A DNA stretch of 42,380 nt. It comes from Ardenticatenales bacterium. GTDB lineage: Bacteria; Chloroflexota; Anaerolineae; Promineifilales; UBA4811. The stretch is from NCBI GenBank assembly GCA_030593075.1, contig JAUVHW010000004.1, positions 1 through 42,380 on the forward strand, in the 5' to 3' direction. Shown in pieces: positions 15,430 through 22,919 of this stretch; the stretch's first letter is position 1, and each line of letters starts with the position of its first letter. The translations under genes were made by a program, and so were the position numbers. The notes under the pieces are model-generated. The model saw only the letters and a list, made by a program, of their open reading frames with translations, was not told where the DNA came from and did no database searches.

Positions 15430-15921
15430 ATATCTGAGGGAACCGGTGGCGGAAAGGAAATCACGCGGCGGCGGTTTTTCTTGTACGCCTGGACAACAAC
15501 GGTTTTCGTCCTTCTCGGCGAGGTGGTTGGCATTCTCTTCAACTTCTTGCGACCGCGGGCGGAAGTAGGAGCATTTGGCGGCAAGAGTGCGGTCGGGAAG
15601 GTGGGGGATTTTCCCGTAGGCTCAGTCACCACCTTCGGGCAGAGCCGGTTCTACCTCGTTCACCTGGAGGACGGCTTTCTAGCTCTGTACCGCGTATGCC
15701 CCCACCTCGGATGCATGGTCCCCTGGTCCGCAGAAGAGCAGCGTTTTCTGTGTCCTTGCCACGCAGCGGTGTTCAATATGACGGGCGAAGTCCTGGCGGG
15801 CCCTCCCCCCAGGCCACTGGACCTCTTCCCCGTGGAAATCGTGGATGGGGAGATTACTGTGGACACGGGCACGATCGTGCAGCGCAGCAGCTTCGAGGAA
15901 TCGCAGCTGGTCAAGCCTTGA
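15430..15921 (+). CDS. Rieske [2Fe-2S] protein, with no standard start codon (probable ATA)
   Basis: Rieske subunit of the bc complex, 163 residues if started at 15430. The ORF track starts at an internal TTG (15481), which removes a twin-arginine signal. In frame upstream I read ISEGTGGGKEITRRRFFLYAW and the anchor helix TTTVFVLLGEVVGILF. Back to the upstream TGA at 15403 there is no ATG, GTG or TTG. The codon at 15430 is ATA, 5 to 8 bases after AGGAAGG, and the protein would begin naturally as (M)SEGTGGGKE. Cluster ligands are plain: C90PHLGC and C108PCH, with C95 and C110 for the disulfide. It follows the cytochrome b halves by 47 bases and precedes the tetrahaem cytochrome. ATA could be a rare start or a sequence error. 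Confidence 0.85.
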   Translation: MSEGTGGGKEITRRRFFLYAWTTTVFVLLGEVVGILFNFLRPRAEVGAFGGKSAVGKVGDFPVGSVTTFGQSRFYLVHLEDGFLALYRVCPHLGCMVPWSAEEQRFLCPCHAAVFNMTGEVLAGPPPRPLDLFPVEIVDGEITVDTGTIVQRSSFEESQLVKP

Positions 15922-15946
15922 TGTTGCGTTGCATGAGGTGAGCGCT

Positions 15947-17167
15947 ATGGGCAGCATGGAGCGAAAGATACTCCTGGGTTGGGGGTTGACTCTGGTGATA
16001 GCTGTCTTCCTGCCAGTCTACTGGCTGAACGAGCCGCACCGCATGGCCGTGGCTCGCGAGGAGTTCCGGCAGGAGGCCGTGCGGCGGGGCGCGGAGCTCT
16101 ATTCCGACCACTGCGCCTCCTGCCACGGTGACGAGGGCCAGGGGAAAACCAACGTTGGCCCAGTTCTGAACTCGAGAAGTTACCTGGAACTGTACGACGA
16201 CCAAGCTATCCGCTCTGCGACTCGGGACGGCCGGCCCAACACGCTGATGGCCGCCTATGCCCAGGAAGAGGGCGGCCCCCTGCGCGAGAGCCAGATCGAC
16301 GACCTGGTAGCCTTTATCCGGAATTGGGACGAAACGGCTCCTGTGTTACCTACAGCCACGCCTGTGATTGACGCCGCCTCGCTTTACGCGCGGTACTGCT
16401 CCGGATGCCATGGGCCCAGCGGCGAGGGTACCGGTGCCGTCGGCCTGGTCTTGAACTCGAAAGGGTTCTTGGACCGGACCGACGACGCTGTACTGTACCA
16501 GTTGATCGCTCAGGGGAGGCCCGAGCAGGGGATGCCGAGCTTCGCTGGCGAACTGTCGAGCGGGGAGATCAACGCCGTGGTCGCCCTCATCCGGGCCTGG
16601 GAAGCGACCGCTCCCCAGGCGGTGCTGGGTGGCGAGACGCTATACGCCCGCTATTGCGCTTTCTGCCACGGCGCTGACGGAGAGGGAGCCAAGAATGTCC
16701 CGGTTGTCCTGAACTCGCAGGAGTTCCTGGTTGCCTACGACGACGAGTATCTCCAGCAGGTCATCGCTGAGGGCCATCAGAAGATGCCTCCGTGGGGGGA
16801 GGAGAGGGGCGGAGTACTGGCTACTGAGCAGATTGACGCCCTGGTGGCTTTCCTGCGTGCGTGGGAGACGCCACGTGGGAGGACAGAGGAGGCGGTGGGC
16901 GTGCCGACATATGCCCGCACCATCGGACCGCTGTTGACCGAACGCTGCGGTGCCTGCCACGGCGGCACCGCTGGCCTCACGGTTACAGACTATGACTCTC
17001 TAATGGCTGGCGCCTCGTCCGGCGCGGCAGTGGTCCCCGGTGAACCGGAGGAGAGCCGGATCGTCGAGGTGCAGCGCGGCGAGCACTATGCTCAGCTGAG
17101 TGAGGTAGAACTTGATCTCTTGATCGAATGGATCGGCAACGGTGCGTCCCCCGAGTATCTTGATTGA
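15947..17167 (+). CDS. Membrane-anchored tetrahaem cytochrome c of the bc operon
   Basis: Electron acceptor for the Rieske/cytochrome b subunits (406 residues). I chose the ATG at 15947 because GAGGTGA lies 5 bases upstream. An N-terminal helix (ILLGWGLTLVIAVFLPVYW) anchors it, with the rest outside. Three class-I cytochrome c domains follow, each beginning with a CxxCHG motif (CASCHGDEGQG, CSGCHGPSGEG, CAFCHGADGEG), with a similar spacing and an internal VLNS element. The repeats arose by duplication. The C-terminal 80 residues hold a fourth haem (CGACHGGTAG) in a domain more like planctomycete-type cytochromes, with GEPEESRIVEV and LIEWIGNGA. A hairpin lies directly behind the stop codon. 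Confidence 0.9.
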   Translation: MGSMERKILLGWGLTLVIAVFLPVYWLNEPHRMAVAREEFRQEAVRRGAELYSDHCASCHGDEGQGKTNVGPVLNSRSYLELYDDQAIRSATRDGRPNTLMAAYAQEEGGPLRESQIDDLVAFIRNWDETAPVLPTATPVIDAASLYARYCSGCHGPSGEGTGAVGLVLNSKGFLDRTDDAVLYQLIAQGRPEQGMPSFAGELSSGEINAVVALIRAWEATAPQAVLGGETLYARYCAFCHGADGEGAKNVPVVLNSQEFLVAYDDEYLQQVIAEGHQKMPPWGEERGGVLATEQIDALVAFLRAWETPRGRTEEAVGVPTYARTIGPLLTERCGACHGGTAGLTVTDYDSLMAGASSGAAVVPGEPEESRIVEVQRGEHYAQLSEVELDLLIEWIGNGASPEYLD

Positions 17168-17174
17168 CCTGAAG

Positions 17175-17202
17175 CCGCTCCGTCTCTTCCCAGACGGGGC
17201 GG
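17175..17202 (+). terminator. Hairpin after the bc operon
   Basis: An 11-bp stem with one G-U pair (CCGCTCCGTCT with AGACGGGGCGG) and a 6-base loop begins 8 bases after the tetrahaem cytochrome stop. No U-tract follows, so it may act as a Rho-independent-like terminator or as a 3' stabiliser. Confidence 0.5.
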
Positions 17203-17318
17203 CGGAAGAGCATCCCACAGAGGTGCTTGCAGCAGGCGCCTCACCCGGCACCGGCCGACCTTTCTGGCTTTGGTTCCAGACTCTTCAGTAGTCATGATAG
17301 GAGGAGCTCAGGTGCAGC

Positions 17319-17377
17319 TACCCACATTTGGGCAGTCGCCTCCCAGCGATGTGGGTAATCATACCCATTACGACTGC
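17319..17377 (+). other. Overlapping inverted repeats that could form alternative RNA hairpins
   Basis: TACCCACAT (17319-17327) is a perfect inverted repeat of ATGTGGGTA (17349-17357). The second arm can instead pair downstream, TGGGTA with TACCCA (17352-17357 and 17362-17367, loop ATCA), nested inside GCAGTCG...CGACTGC (17332-17338 and 17371-17377). These pairings exclude one another. It lies in the 921-base gene-free gap 17168-18088, where no ORF looks coding. It could be a riboregulator, an operator array or chance. Confidence 0.35.
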
Positions 17378-17516
17378 GTCTTCGGCCAACTGCGTTCTTG
17401 CCGTCAAGAGAAGAGCAACGTTTTGCACCGCCGTTCGTTTCAGCAATCCGCGCTGCGTACCGTTGATGCTGCCACAATCGTTGCCAGCCCCGGTTGACAT
17501 CTCTCATACATCCGCC

Positions 17517-17553
17517 GTGATATTTGTCATACAGCACCGGTGACCTTTGTCAC
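17517..17553. promoter_or_regulatory. Tandem CRP/FNR-family-like operator sites
   Basis: Two palindromic sites of the CRP-type core: GTGA-TATTTG-TCAT (17517-17530) and GTGA-CCTTTG-TCAC (17540-17553), 23 bases centre to centre. Downstream are TATAAT (17585-17590) and TACACT (17576-17581), neither with a recognisable -35. That is what an activator-dependent promoter looks like. The next gene is the decahaem lipoprotein at 18089, about 490 bases away. The regulator is not identified. Confidence 0.45.
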
Positions 17554-17810
17554 TTATCGGTCCCTGGGTATGGCCTACACTGCGTATAATTACCTAGGTC
17601 GATGGTGTGAATGGCTTCTCGGTTTGGTGTCATTTGCCCAGCACCGATATGCAGAACTCTGCGAGACGCCTGTTTGAGTTTGTGGTGGCATCCACACAGG
17701 CGCACCTCTTGAGTCGGTGTGCAGGGTGTGAGGCCTCCTGACGCGACGGCCGCAGCCGGCAAGAACGGCTTTTGAGTCGTCAAGTGAGCAGGTGTGGTTC
17801 GCAGCACCAG

Positions 17811-17864
17811 GGTCCGCAGGGCGAACCCGGACCGCTAGATCCGGTTGGGTTGGCCGGGCTGCAG
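17811..17864 (+). pseudogene. Possible relic of a collagen-like Gly-X-Y tract
   Basis: Frame 3 of this gap encodes GPQGEPGPLDPVGLAGLQ, about six Gly-X-Y-like triplets with one interruption. It resembles the collagen-like tract at the very start of the window. The surrounding ORF has no haem motif and ends soon after. It is probably the remains of the N-terminus of a cytochrome like the octahaem one; the short length keeps confidence low. Confidence 0.3.
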
Positions 17865-18088
17865 CGGCGGGCAGGCACCGGAACGGTGAGAACCGTCCGG
17901 CCTTATTCGCCGTTGAGAGCCCGTTCATGTAGCAGCAGAGGGACTGTGCAAGCCACCAAGTGACGGAAAGGAGATGGTGCGGAGCAAGGCGGAGCCAATC
18001 GGAAACCAGAAGGAAAACCAGACGTCGCCTTCCCGCCCGAGGAATTGAGCGGGACAGGCATCAGACTGCACACAGAAGAGGAGTGAAT

Positions 18089-20230
18089 ATGGATCTCAAG
18101 CGAACCGTACTGTCGGCAGCGGGACTGCTGTTGCTCTCTCTGGTCCTGGGAGCGTGCCAGCAGGAACCGGCCGAGTGCCCGGCGTGTCCGGAATGTCCAG
18201 ATGTCGAGTGCCCGGAGGCTGTTTGTCCAGAAGGTCCTGCCTGCCCGGACTGCCCGGAGCCGGCGGAGTGCCCACCGGCCGTGAAGGCGCCGTTTGAGGC
18301 GATGTGGGCCGGTTCTGGGCATGCCGACGCGTCGGCTGAGGCTTTCACCCACTGGGACGAGGATGATCCGCCCGAGGTCCCCACTAGCTGCGCCAAGTGC
18401 CACAGCACAGATGGCTATCGAGATTTCCTGGGCGTGGACGGGACCGAGGCTGGCGCCGTAGATAAGAATGCGCCAATTGGGACCGTCGTTGCCTGCATCG
18501 CCTGCCACAACGAGGCTACGGCGACCAAGGATAGCGTGGTGTTCCCTTCAGGCGTGGAAATCGCCGGTCTTGGCCCCGAGTCTCGCTGCATGGAATGCCA
18601 TCAGGGGCGCGCGTCTGCCGGCACGGTGGACGGAAAGATCGAGGAGCTGGGGCTGGCAGACGACCTGGACGCGCCCAGCGAAGAGTTGGGATTCACCAAT
18701 ATCCACTACTATGCGGCCGCCGCGACTCAGGCCGGCGGCGCCGCCATGGGTGGCTACCAGTACGAGGGCAAAACTTACGACGCCAAGTTCACTCACGTCG
18801 CTGGATATGACACCTGCAACGGCTGCCACGATCCCCACACCCTGGAGCTCAGGATAGAGGAGTGCAGCACGTGCCACACCGGCGTCGCCAGCGCGGACGA
18901 TCTCAAGGACGTTCGCATGTACGGCTCAGCGGTGGACTATGACGGGGACGGCAACACTGACGAAGGTGTCTACTATGAGATCGAGGGCCTTCGGGAGTTG
19001 CTCTACGAGGCCATCCAGGCCTACGCTGAGGATGTATCCGGTACTCCCGTCGTCTACGACTCGCACGCCTACCCGTACTTTTTCATCGACACTGATGGCG
19101 ACGGCGAGGCCAGCGAGGAAGAGGCCAACTATGGCAACCAGTACAATGCCTGGACCGGCCGGCTGACCAAAGCGGCCTACAACTACCAGGTCTCGGTCAA
19201 GGACCCCGGCGCCTATGCCCACGGCGGCAAGTACATCATCCAGCTCCTCTATGACTCCATCGAGGACCTGGATCCCGGTCTGCTGGCGGGTACGCACCGG
19301 ACTGACCCCGGCCACTTTGCCGGGTCGGAAGAGGCGTTCCGGCACTGGGATGAGGATGGTGCCGTCTCAGCGTCTTGCAGCAATTGCCATTCGGCTGCCG
19401 GCCTGCCCTTCCTCCTGGAGCACGGCGTGCAAATCGAGCAGCCGCTCGCCAACGGGCTGGACTGCGCCACCTGCCACAACGACCTGACCACCTTTACCCG
19501 CCACGAAGTGGCGTCGGTCGAGTTCCCCAGCGGAGCTGAACTGGACACCGGCAATCCTGACGCCAACATCTGCATCAACTGCCATCAGGGCCGCCAGTCC
19601 ACCGTCAGCGTCAACGTCAGGATTGGTGACGCGGCCGACGACGAGGTGACTGAGGGATTGAGCTTTGCCAACGTCCACTACTTTGCGGCCGGCGCAACCC
19701 TCTTTGGCACCGAGGCGCAGGGGGCCTACGAGTACGAGGGGCAGGAGTACAACGGCCGCTTCCCCCACGTCCAGGGCATCGACACCTGCATCGACTGTCA
19801 CAGCACCCACCGTTTGACGGTCAAGGTTGAGGCGTGCAGCGGCTGTCACCCGGTTGTGGAGGACGAGGAAGACCTGCTCCGCATCCGGATGGACCCCACC
19901 GACTTTGACGGCGACGGCGACACCAGCGAAGGCATCGCCGGCGAGGTGGAAACCATGTCCGAGGCCATGTACGCGGCCCTCCAGGACTATGCTGCCAATA
20001 CGGCTGGCGTCGGTATCGAGTACAACTCGCACCGATATCCCTACTTTTTCGATGAGGCGGGCGAAAGGTATGTCACCTGGACGCCACGCCTGCTGCGAGC
20101 GGCCTACAACTACCAATACTTGCAGAAGGACCCCGGAGCATTTGCCCACAACGGCAAGTACATCATCCAGGTCCTCTACGACTCTCTAGTCGATCTTGGG
20201 GCAGACACGGCCGGAATGGTTCGGCCCTGA
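18089..20230 (+). CDS. Decahaem c-type cytochrome lipoprotein with duplicated five-haem halves
   Basis: Predicted surface-exposed lipoprotein of 713 residues. The ATG at 18089 has GAGGAG upstream and gives a lipoprotein signal ending LVLGAC (lipobox); the track start at 17960 only adds non-signal sequence. Behind the lipidated Cys is a Cys-Pro-rich stalk (eight CP pairs such as ECPACPECP). Ten CxxCH motifs follow in two halves of five: CAKCH, CIACH, CMECH, CNGCH, CSTCH and CSNCH, CATCH, CINCH, CIDCH, CSGCH. The halves share FxHWDED, VxFPSG, CxxCHQGR, FxHVxGxDTC, the calcium-like DxDGDGDT, YPYFF and YNYQxxxKDPGAxAHxGKYIIQ. It stands alone, followed by a terminator-like hairpin. A role in extracellular electron exchange is plausible. 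The acceptor is unknown. Confidence 0.9.
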   Translation: MDLKRTVLSAAGLLLLSLVLGACQQEPAECPACPECPDVECPEAVCPEGPACPDCPEPAECPPAVKAPFEAMWAGSGHADASAEAFTHWDEDDPPEVPTSCAKCHSTDGYRDFLGVDGTEAGAVDKNAPIGTVVACIACHNEATATKDSVVFPSGVEIAGLGPESRCMECHQGRASAGTVDGKIEELGLADDLDAPSEELGFTNIHYYAAAATQAGGAAMGGYQYEGKTYDAKFTHVAGYDTCNGCHDPHTLELRIEECSTCHTGVASADDLKDVRMYGSAVDYDGDGNTDEGVYYEIEGLRELLYEAIQAYAEDVSGTPVVYDSHAYPYFFIDTDGDGEASEEEANYGNQYNAWTGRLTKAAYNYQVSVKDPGAYAHGGKYIIQLLYDSIEDLDPGLLAGTHRTDPGHFAGSEEAFRHWDEDGAVSASCSNCHSAAGLPFLLEHGVQIEQPLANGLDCATCHNDLTTFTRHEVASVEFPSGAELDTGNPDANICINCHQGRQSTVSVNVRIGDAADDEVTEGLSFANVHYFAAGATLFGTEAQGAYEYEGQEYNGRFPHVQGIDTCIDCHSTHRLTVKVEACSGCHPVVEDEEDLLRIRMDPTDFDGDGDTSEGIAGEVETMSEAMYAALQDYAANTAGVGIEYNSHRYPYFFDEAGERYVTWTPRLLRAAYNYQYLQKDPGAFAHNGKYIIQVLYDSLVDLGADTAGMVRP

Positions 20231-20260
20231 CCGGGTAGACTGAGGTCATGCAGAACACCG

Positions 20261-20286
20261 GACCGGGCTCACTCTTGGGCCCGGTC
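20261..20286 (+). terminator. Terminator-like hairpin after the decahaem lipoprotein gene
   Basis: GACCGGGC (20261-20268) pairs perfectly with GCCCGGTC (20279-20286) around a 10-base loop, 30 bases after the stop codon. The following sequence TGGTTTGCC has only a short T-run. Confidence 0.55.
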
Positions 20287-20395
20287 TGGTTTGCCTGCTC
20301 GGTGTCTGTCGCCGGCGTTCCGCGCCACTGCGTGAGGTGCGGGACCAGGGTGCTCCGCGGAGGTTTCCCTAGGCCCGCCTAACGATCGGTTTGCT

Positions 20396-20418
20396 GTCCA
20401 CGCTGGCGGCACTATAAT
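20396..20418 (+). promoter_or_regulatory. Candidate promoter of the two-component operon
   Basis: A perfect TATAAT at 20413-20418 with only a weak -35 candidate (TTGCTG, spacing about 16). The kinase ATG is 20 bases downstream, leaving a leader of about 13 bases without a clear ribosome site, so translation may be nearly leaderless. Confidence 0.4.
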
Positions 20419-20437
20419 AGGGCGCGTCTGTCTTGCG

Positions 20438-21943
20438 ATGAGCATGGCTGAGTTCTTCCAGGCGCGCATCGTCCACGTATACCTGGTCTATGGGTTGGGG
20501 TTCGTTACCCTGGGGCTGGCTGTGGCGCTGGAAGCGGGCCGTACCTCTGAGTCGTGGTTCGCTCGAGCCATGCGCCCGCTGGCCCTCTTTGGTTTGCTGC
20601 ATGGCTTCCATGAATGGATTGAGATGTTCGAACTGGTGGGAGAGGCCGCGTATGGCTTTGTCACGCCCGCGTGGCTGCAGTGGGGCCGGCTCGGATTGCT
20701 CGCCGTCTCTTTTGCCGAACTTATCGCCTTTGGGGTGGGCATACTCTACGCTTCTCCTGGCCAGCCAGCGACTGGCCTGATGAGCGGTCTGGGGATGCTC
20801 ACCTTGTCAACCGCGGGTGCGCTGGCGCTGGGCATCCAGTTTCACGGGGATGATTGGGTGCTGGCGGCGGACGCCTGGGCTCGCTACTCCCTGGGCGTGC
20901 CTGGCGCGCTGCTGGCGGCGGCCGGCATGCGCGCCGAGTGGCGCCTACTCCGCCAAACGGGGCGGACCGCATTTGCCAACGATTTCCTCTGGGCGGCCGT
21001 CGTGTTTGCGGTCTATGGCCTGGTCGGCCAGACCGCTGCACCCCGCAGCGCGCTCTTTCCCTCCAACCTCTATAACGCCAGGCTGTTCAGCCAGTGGTTC
21101 GGCTTTCCCATTCAGGCACTGCGGGCCGTGCTGGCGGCGTTGATGGCGCTTTTCGTCATTCGCGGTATGCGGACCTTTGAGCTCGACCGGCAGCGCCGGC
21201 TGGCAGACGCTCAACGCCAAGCTCAAGAAGCTATCGCACGGCGTGACGCCCTGCGGAGGGAACTCCTGAGGCGTACGGTCGCTGCTCAAGAGGAAGAGCG
21301 GGCCCGTCTGGCCCGCGAACTGCACGATGATACCCTTCAGGTGTTCACCGGGCTGTCGGCCGGGCTGGTGGGGACCCAGCAACAGCTGGCAGCCAGTCCT
21401 GAGAAGGCACGGGAGCAATTGACCCAGCTGGCTGCCATGAGCAGCCACGCCATAGCTGAGCTGCGCCGCCTGATCCGCGATCTGCGGCCGTCGGTGTTGG
21501 ACGACATGGGGCTGGTGCCGGCGCTGCACTCGTATCTGGAGGCCATGAGAGAACGGCTTCCGCCCGACGTGACAGTGACCGCAGAGGGTCTGGAGAGCCG
21601 CCTCCCGGCGCCCGTTGAAACCATACTGTTCCGCATAGCACAGGAGGGGCTCACCAACGTTGCCCGTCACGCCGGCGCCCATCGGGTGGCGGTGCGGCTG
21701 AGCTGCGACCAGGTGACCGCTCGCCTGGAGATCGAAGACAATGGCGCAGGATTCGACCCGGCGGCCGCGCTACGCAACGGTTCAAGTCTAGCGGGGTGGG
21801 GACTGGTTGGCATCCAAGAGAGGGCAGAGTTGGCGGGGGGTGAGTTCAAGATTGTGTCTGCTCCCGGCAAGGGCACTATTCTATCTGTAACTCTGCCGGC
21901 GCGGCTGCCTGAGGGTCAGGATGACGGAGGACACAGAGGTTGA
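20438..21943 (+). CDS. NarL-family membrane sensor histidine kinase
   Basis: Kinase of 501 residues partnered with the LuxR-type regulator that overlaps its 3' end. The first about 240 residues are hydrophobic, with roughly six or seven membrane helices and no recognisable ligand domain. A short coiled coil follows (RQRRLADAQRQAQEAI), then the HisKA_3 dimerisation domain with phospho-acceptor His296 in ARLARELHDDTLQ and the LIRDLRPSVLDDMGL motif of the NarX/DegS class. The HATPase domain has the N-box QEGLTNVARHAGA and G-boxes DNGAGFDP and GWGLVGIQERAEL. The multi-helix sensor could monitor the membrane or quinone state (inference). It is next to the cytochrome genes but nothing shows that it controls them. 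Confidence 0.92.
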   Translation: MSMAEFFQARIVHVYLVYGLGFVTLGLAVALEAGRTSESWFARAMRPLALFGLLHGFHEWIEMFELVGEAAYGFVTPAWLQWGRLGLLAVSFAELIAFGVGILYASPGQPATGLMSGLGMLTLSTAGALALGIQFHGDDWVLAADAWARYSLGVPGALLAAAGMRAEWRLLRQTGRTAFANDFLWAAVVFAVYGLVGQTAAPRSALFPSNLYNARLFSQWFGFPIQALRAVLAALMALFVIRGMRTFELDRQRRLADAQRQAQEAIARRDALRRELLRRTVAAQEEERARLARELHDDTLQVFTGLSAGLVGTQQQLAASPEKAREQLTQLAAMSSHAIAELRRLIRDLRPSVLDDMGLVPALHSYLEAMRERLPPDVTVTAEGLESRLPAPVETILFRIAQEGLTNVARHAGAHRVAVRLSCDQVTARLEIEDNGAGFDPAAALRNGSSLAGWGLVGIQERAELAGGEFKIVSAPGKGTILSVTLPARLPEGQDDGGHRG

Positions 21944-21948
21944 GCGAG

Positions 21949-22596
21949 ATGATCCGCCTGATGCTGGTAGAGGACCATGAGATGGTCCGGGCTGGCTTCC
22001 GGATGCTGCTGGAAGCGGAGCCCGACCTGGAAATTGTGGCCGAGGCAGACTCTGGGGATGCCGCGCTGGAACTGCTGGAGGCACAGAACCCGGACGTGAT
22101 TCTCCTGGATATTTCGATGCCCGGCATGAGCGCCGCCGAGACTGTCCGCGCCATCAAAGCCCGTCTTCCCGGCGTCGCTGTCCTGGTGGTTACTATCCAC
22201 GAGACCAAGGCGTACCTGCTCGAGATGCTGGACGCGGGTGCTGATGGCTACCTGCCCAAGAGCGCGGCGGCCGGGGAGTTGGTCGCCGCTATACGTACCG
22301 TCCGCGCCGGCCGGAGCTACGTCTACGGCCGGTTAGTAGGCGCCCTGGTGGAGGGCTACCGGGACTCTGCGGAACTGCAGACCAAGCCCTCAGCGTTGAC
22401 GCCCCGCCAACTCGAGGTCCTACGCCTGGTCGGCGACGGGCTCACCAGCCAGAAGGTAGCCGACAGGTTGGGCCTCAGCGCCCGCACGGTGGATCGCCAC
22501 ATCGAGAACATGATGAAGCGGCTGCAGGTCCACTCGCGGATTGAGCTTGTAAAGTACGCCATCCGCGAGGGTCTGGTAAAAGTAGGCGATCTTTGA
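21949..22596 (+). CDS. NarL/LuxR-family response regulator
   Basis: Response regulator of 215 residues from ATG 21949. The TTG at 21940, overlapping the kinase stop codon, would add three residues. Both have a purine-rich ribosome site at usable distance. The receiver has the acidic pair E8-D9, phospho-acceptor Asp54 in VILLDISMPG, and the conserved Lys in DGYLPKSAAA. The C-terminal LuxR-type helix-turn-helix is LTPRQLEVLRLVGDGLTSQK followed by VADRLGLSARTVDRHIENMM. It should be phosphorylated by the kinase encoded immediately upstream and bind DNA as a dimer. Targets are not evident. Confidence 0.93.
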   Translation: MIRLMLVEDHEMVRAGFRMLLEAEPDLEIVAEADSGDAALELLEAQNPDVILLDISMPGMSAAETVRAIKARLPGVAVLVVTIHETKAYLLEMLDAGADGYLPKSAAAGELVAAIRTVRAGRSYVYGRLVGALVEGYRDSAELQTKPSALTPRQLEVLRLVGDGLTSQKVADRLGLSARTVDRHIENMMKRLQVHSRIELVKYAIREGLVKVGDL

Positions 22597-22919
22597 CGCC
22601 CGGCGGGGCTCACCTGCTACCGCCCTCCCCTGCGGCAGCAACCTCCCCGCGCTCCCCAACGCCTTCCCTACGCCGGACGCGGAACTCGGCCGATTCCGCT
22701 CCCGCTCCAATTGTGACTGGGCGAAAGTCCCCACCGGTCGGCCGGAGCGCCCGGGCCCGAATTCAGGCCGCTTTCTGAGATTTCTGCATCCCGCCGGAGA
22801 ACAGGGCGTTCCTGGAGGTAGCGAGCCGGTAGAGAAAGAGCCCGACTGCGGCCCTGCCCGATGGCCTTACTGGGGTAGCTGAGTGGCACGTGAGCTCTCT
22901 GTCCGAGCTGCCGGGCTGC
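22597..22919. other. Gene-free convergent spacer
   Basis: 323 bases between the response regulator and the minus-strand DsbA-like gene. The ORFs here are shadows with no homology that I recognise and no convincing terminator. A short stretch around 22715-22742 resembles part of an FMN riboswitch but is not placed before a gene. Confidence 0.5.

Noticed and set aside
17270-17543. Short ORFs of 60-80 residues in the 17.2-18.1 kb gap
   Set aside because: No ribosome site, no domain and unlike neighbouring codon usage; the inverted repeats and operator-like sites explain the region better.
22711-22745. Sequence resembling part of an FMN riboswitch (GGGCGAAAGTCC, CCACCGG)
   Set aside because: The other conserved helices are not evident and the element reads toward a convergent gene, so it has no downstream target.
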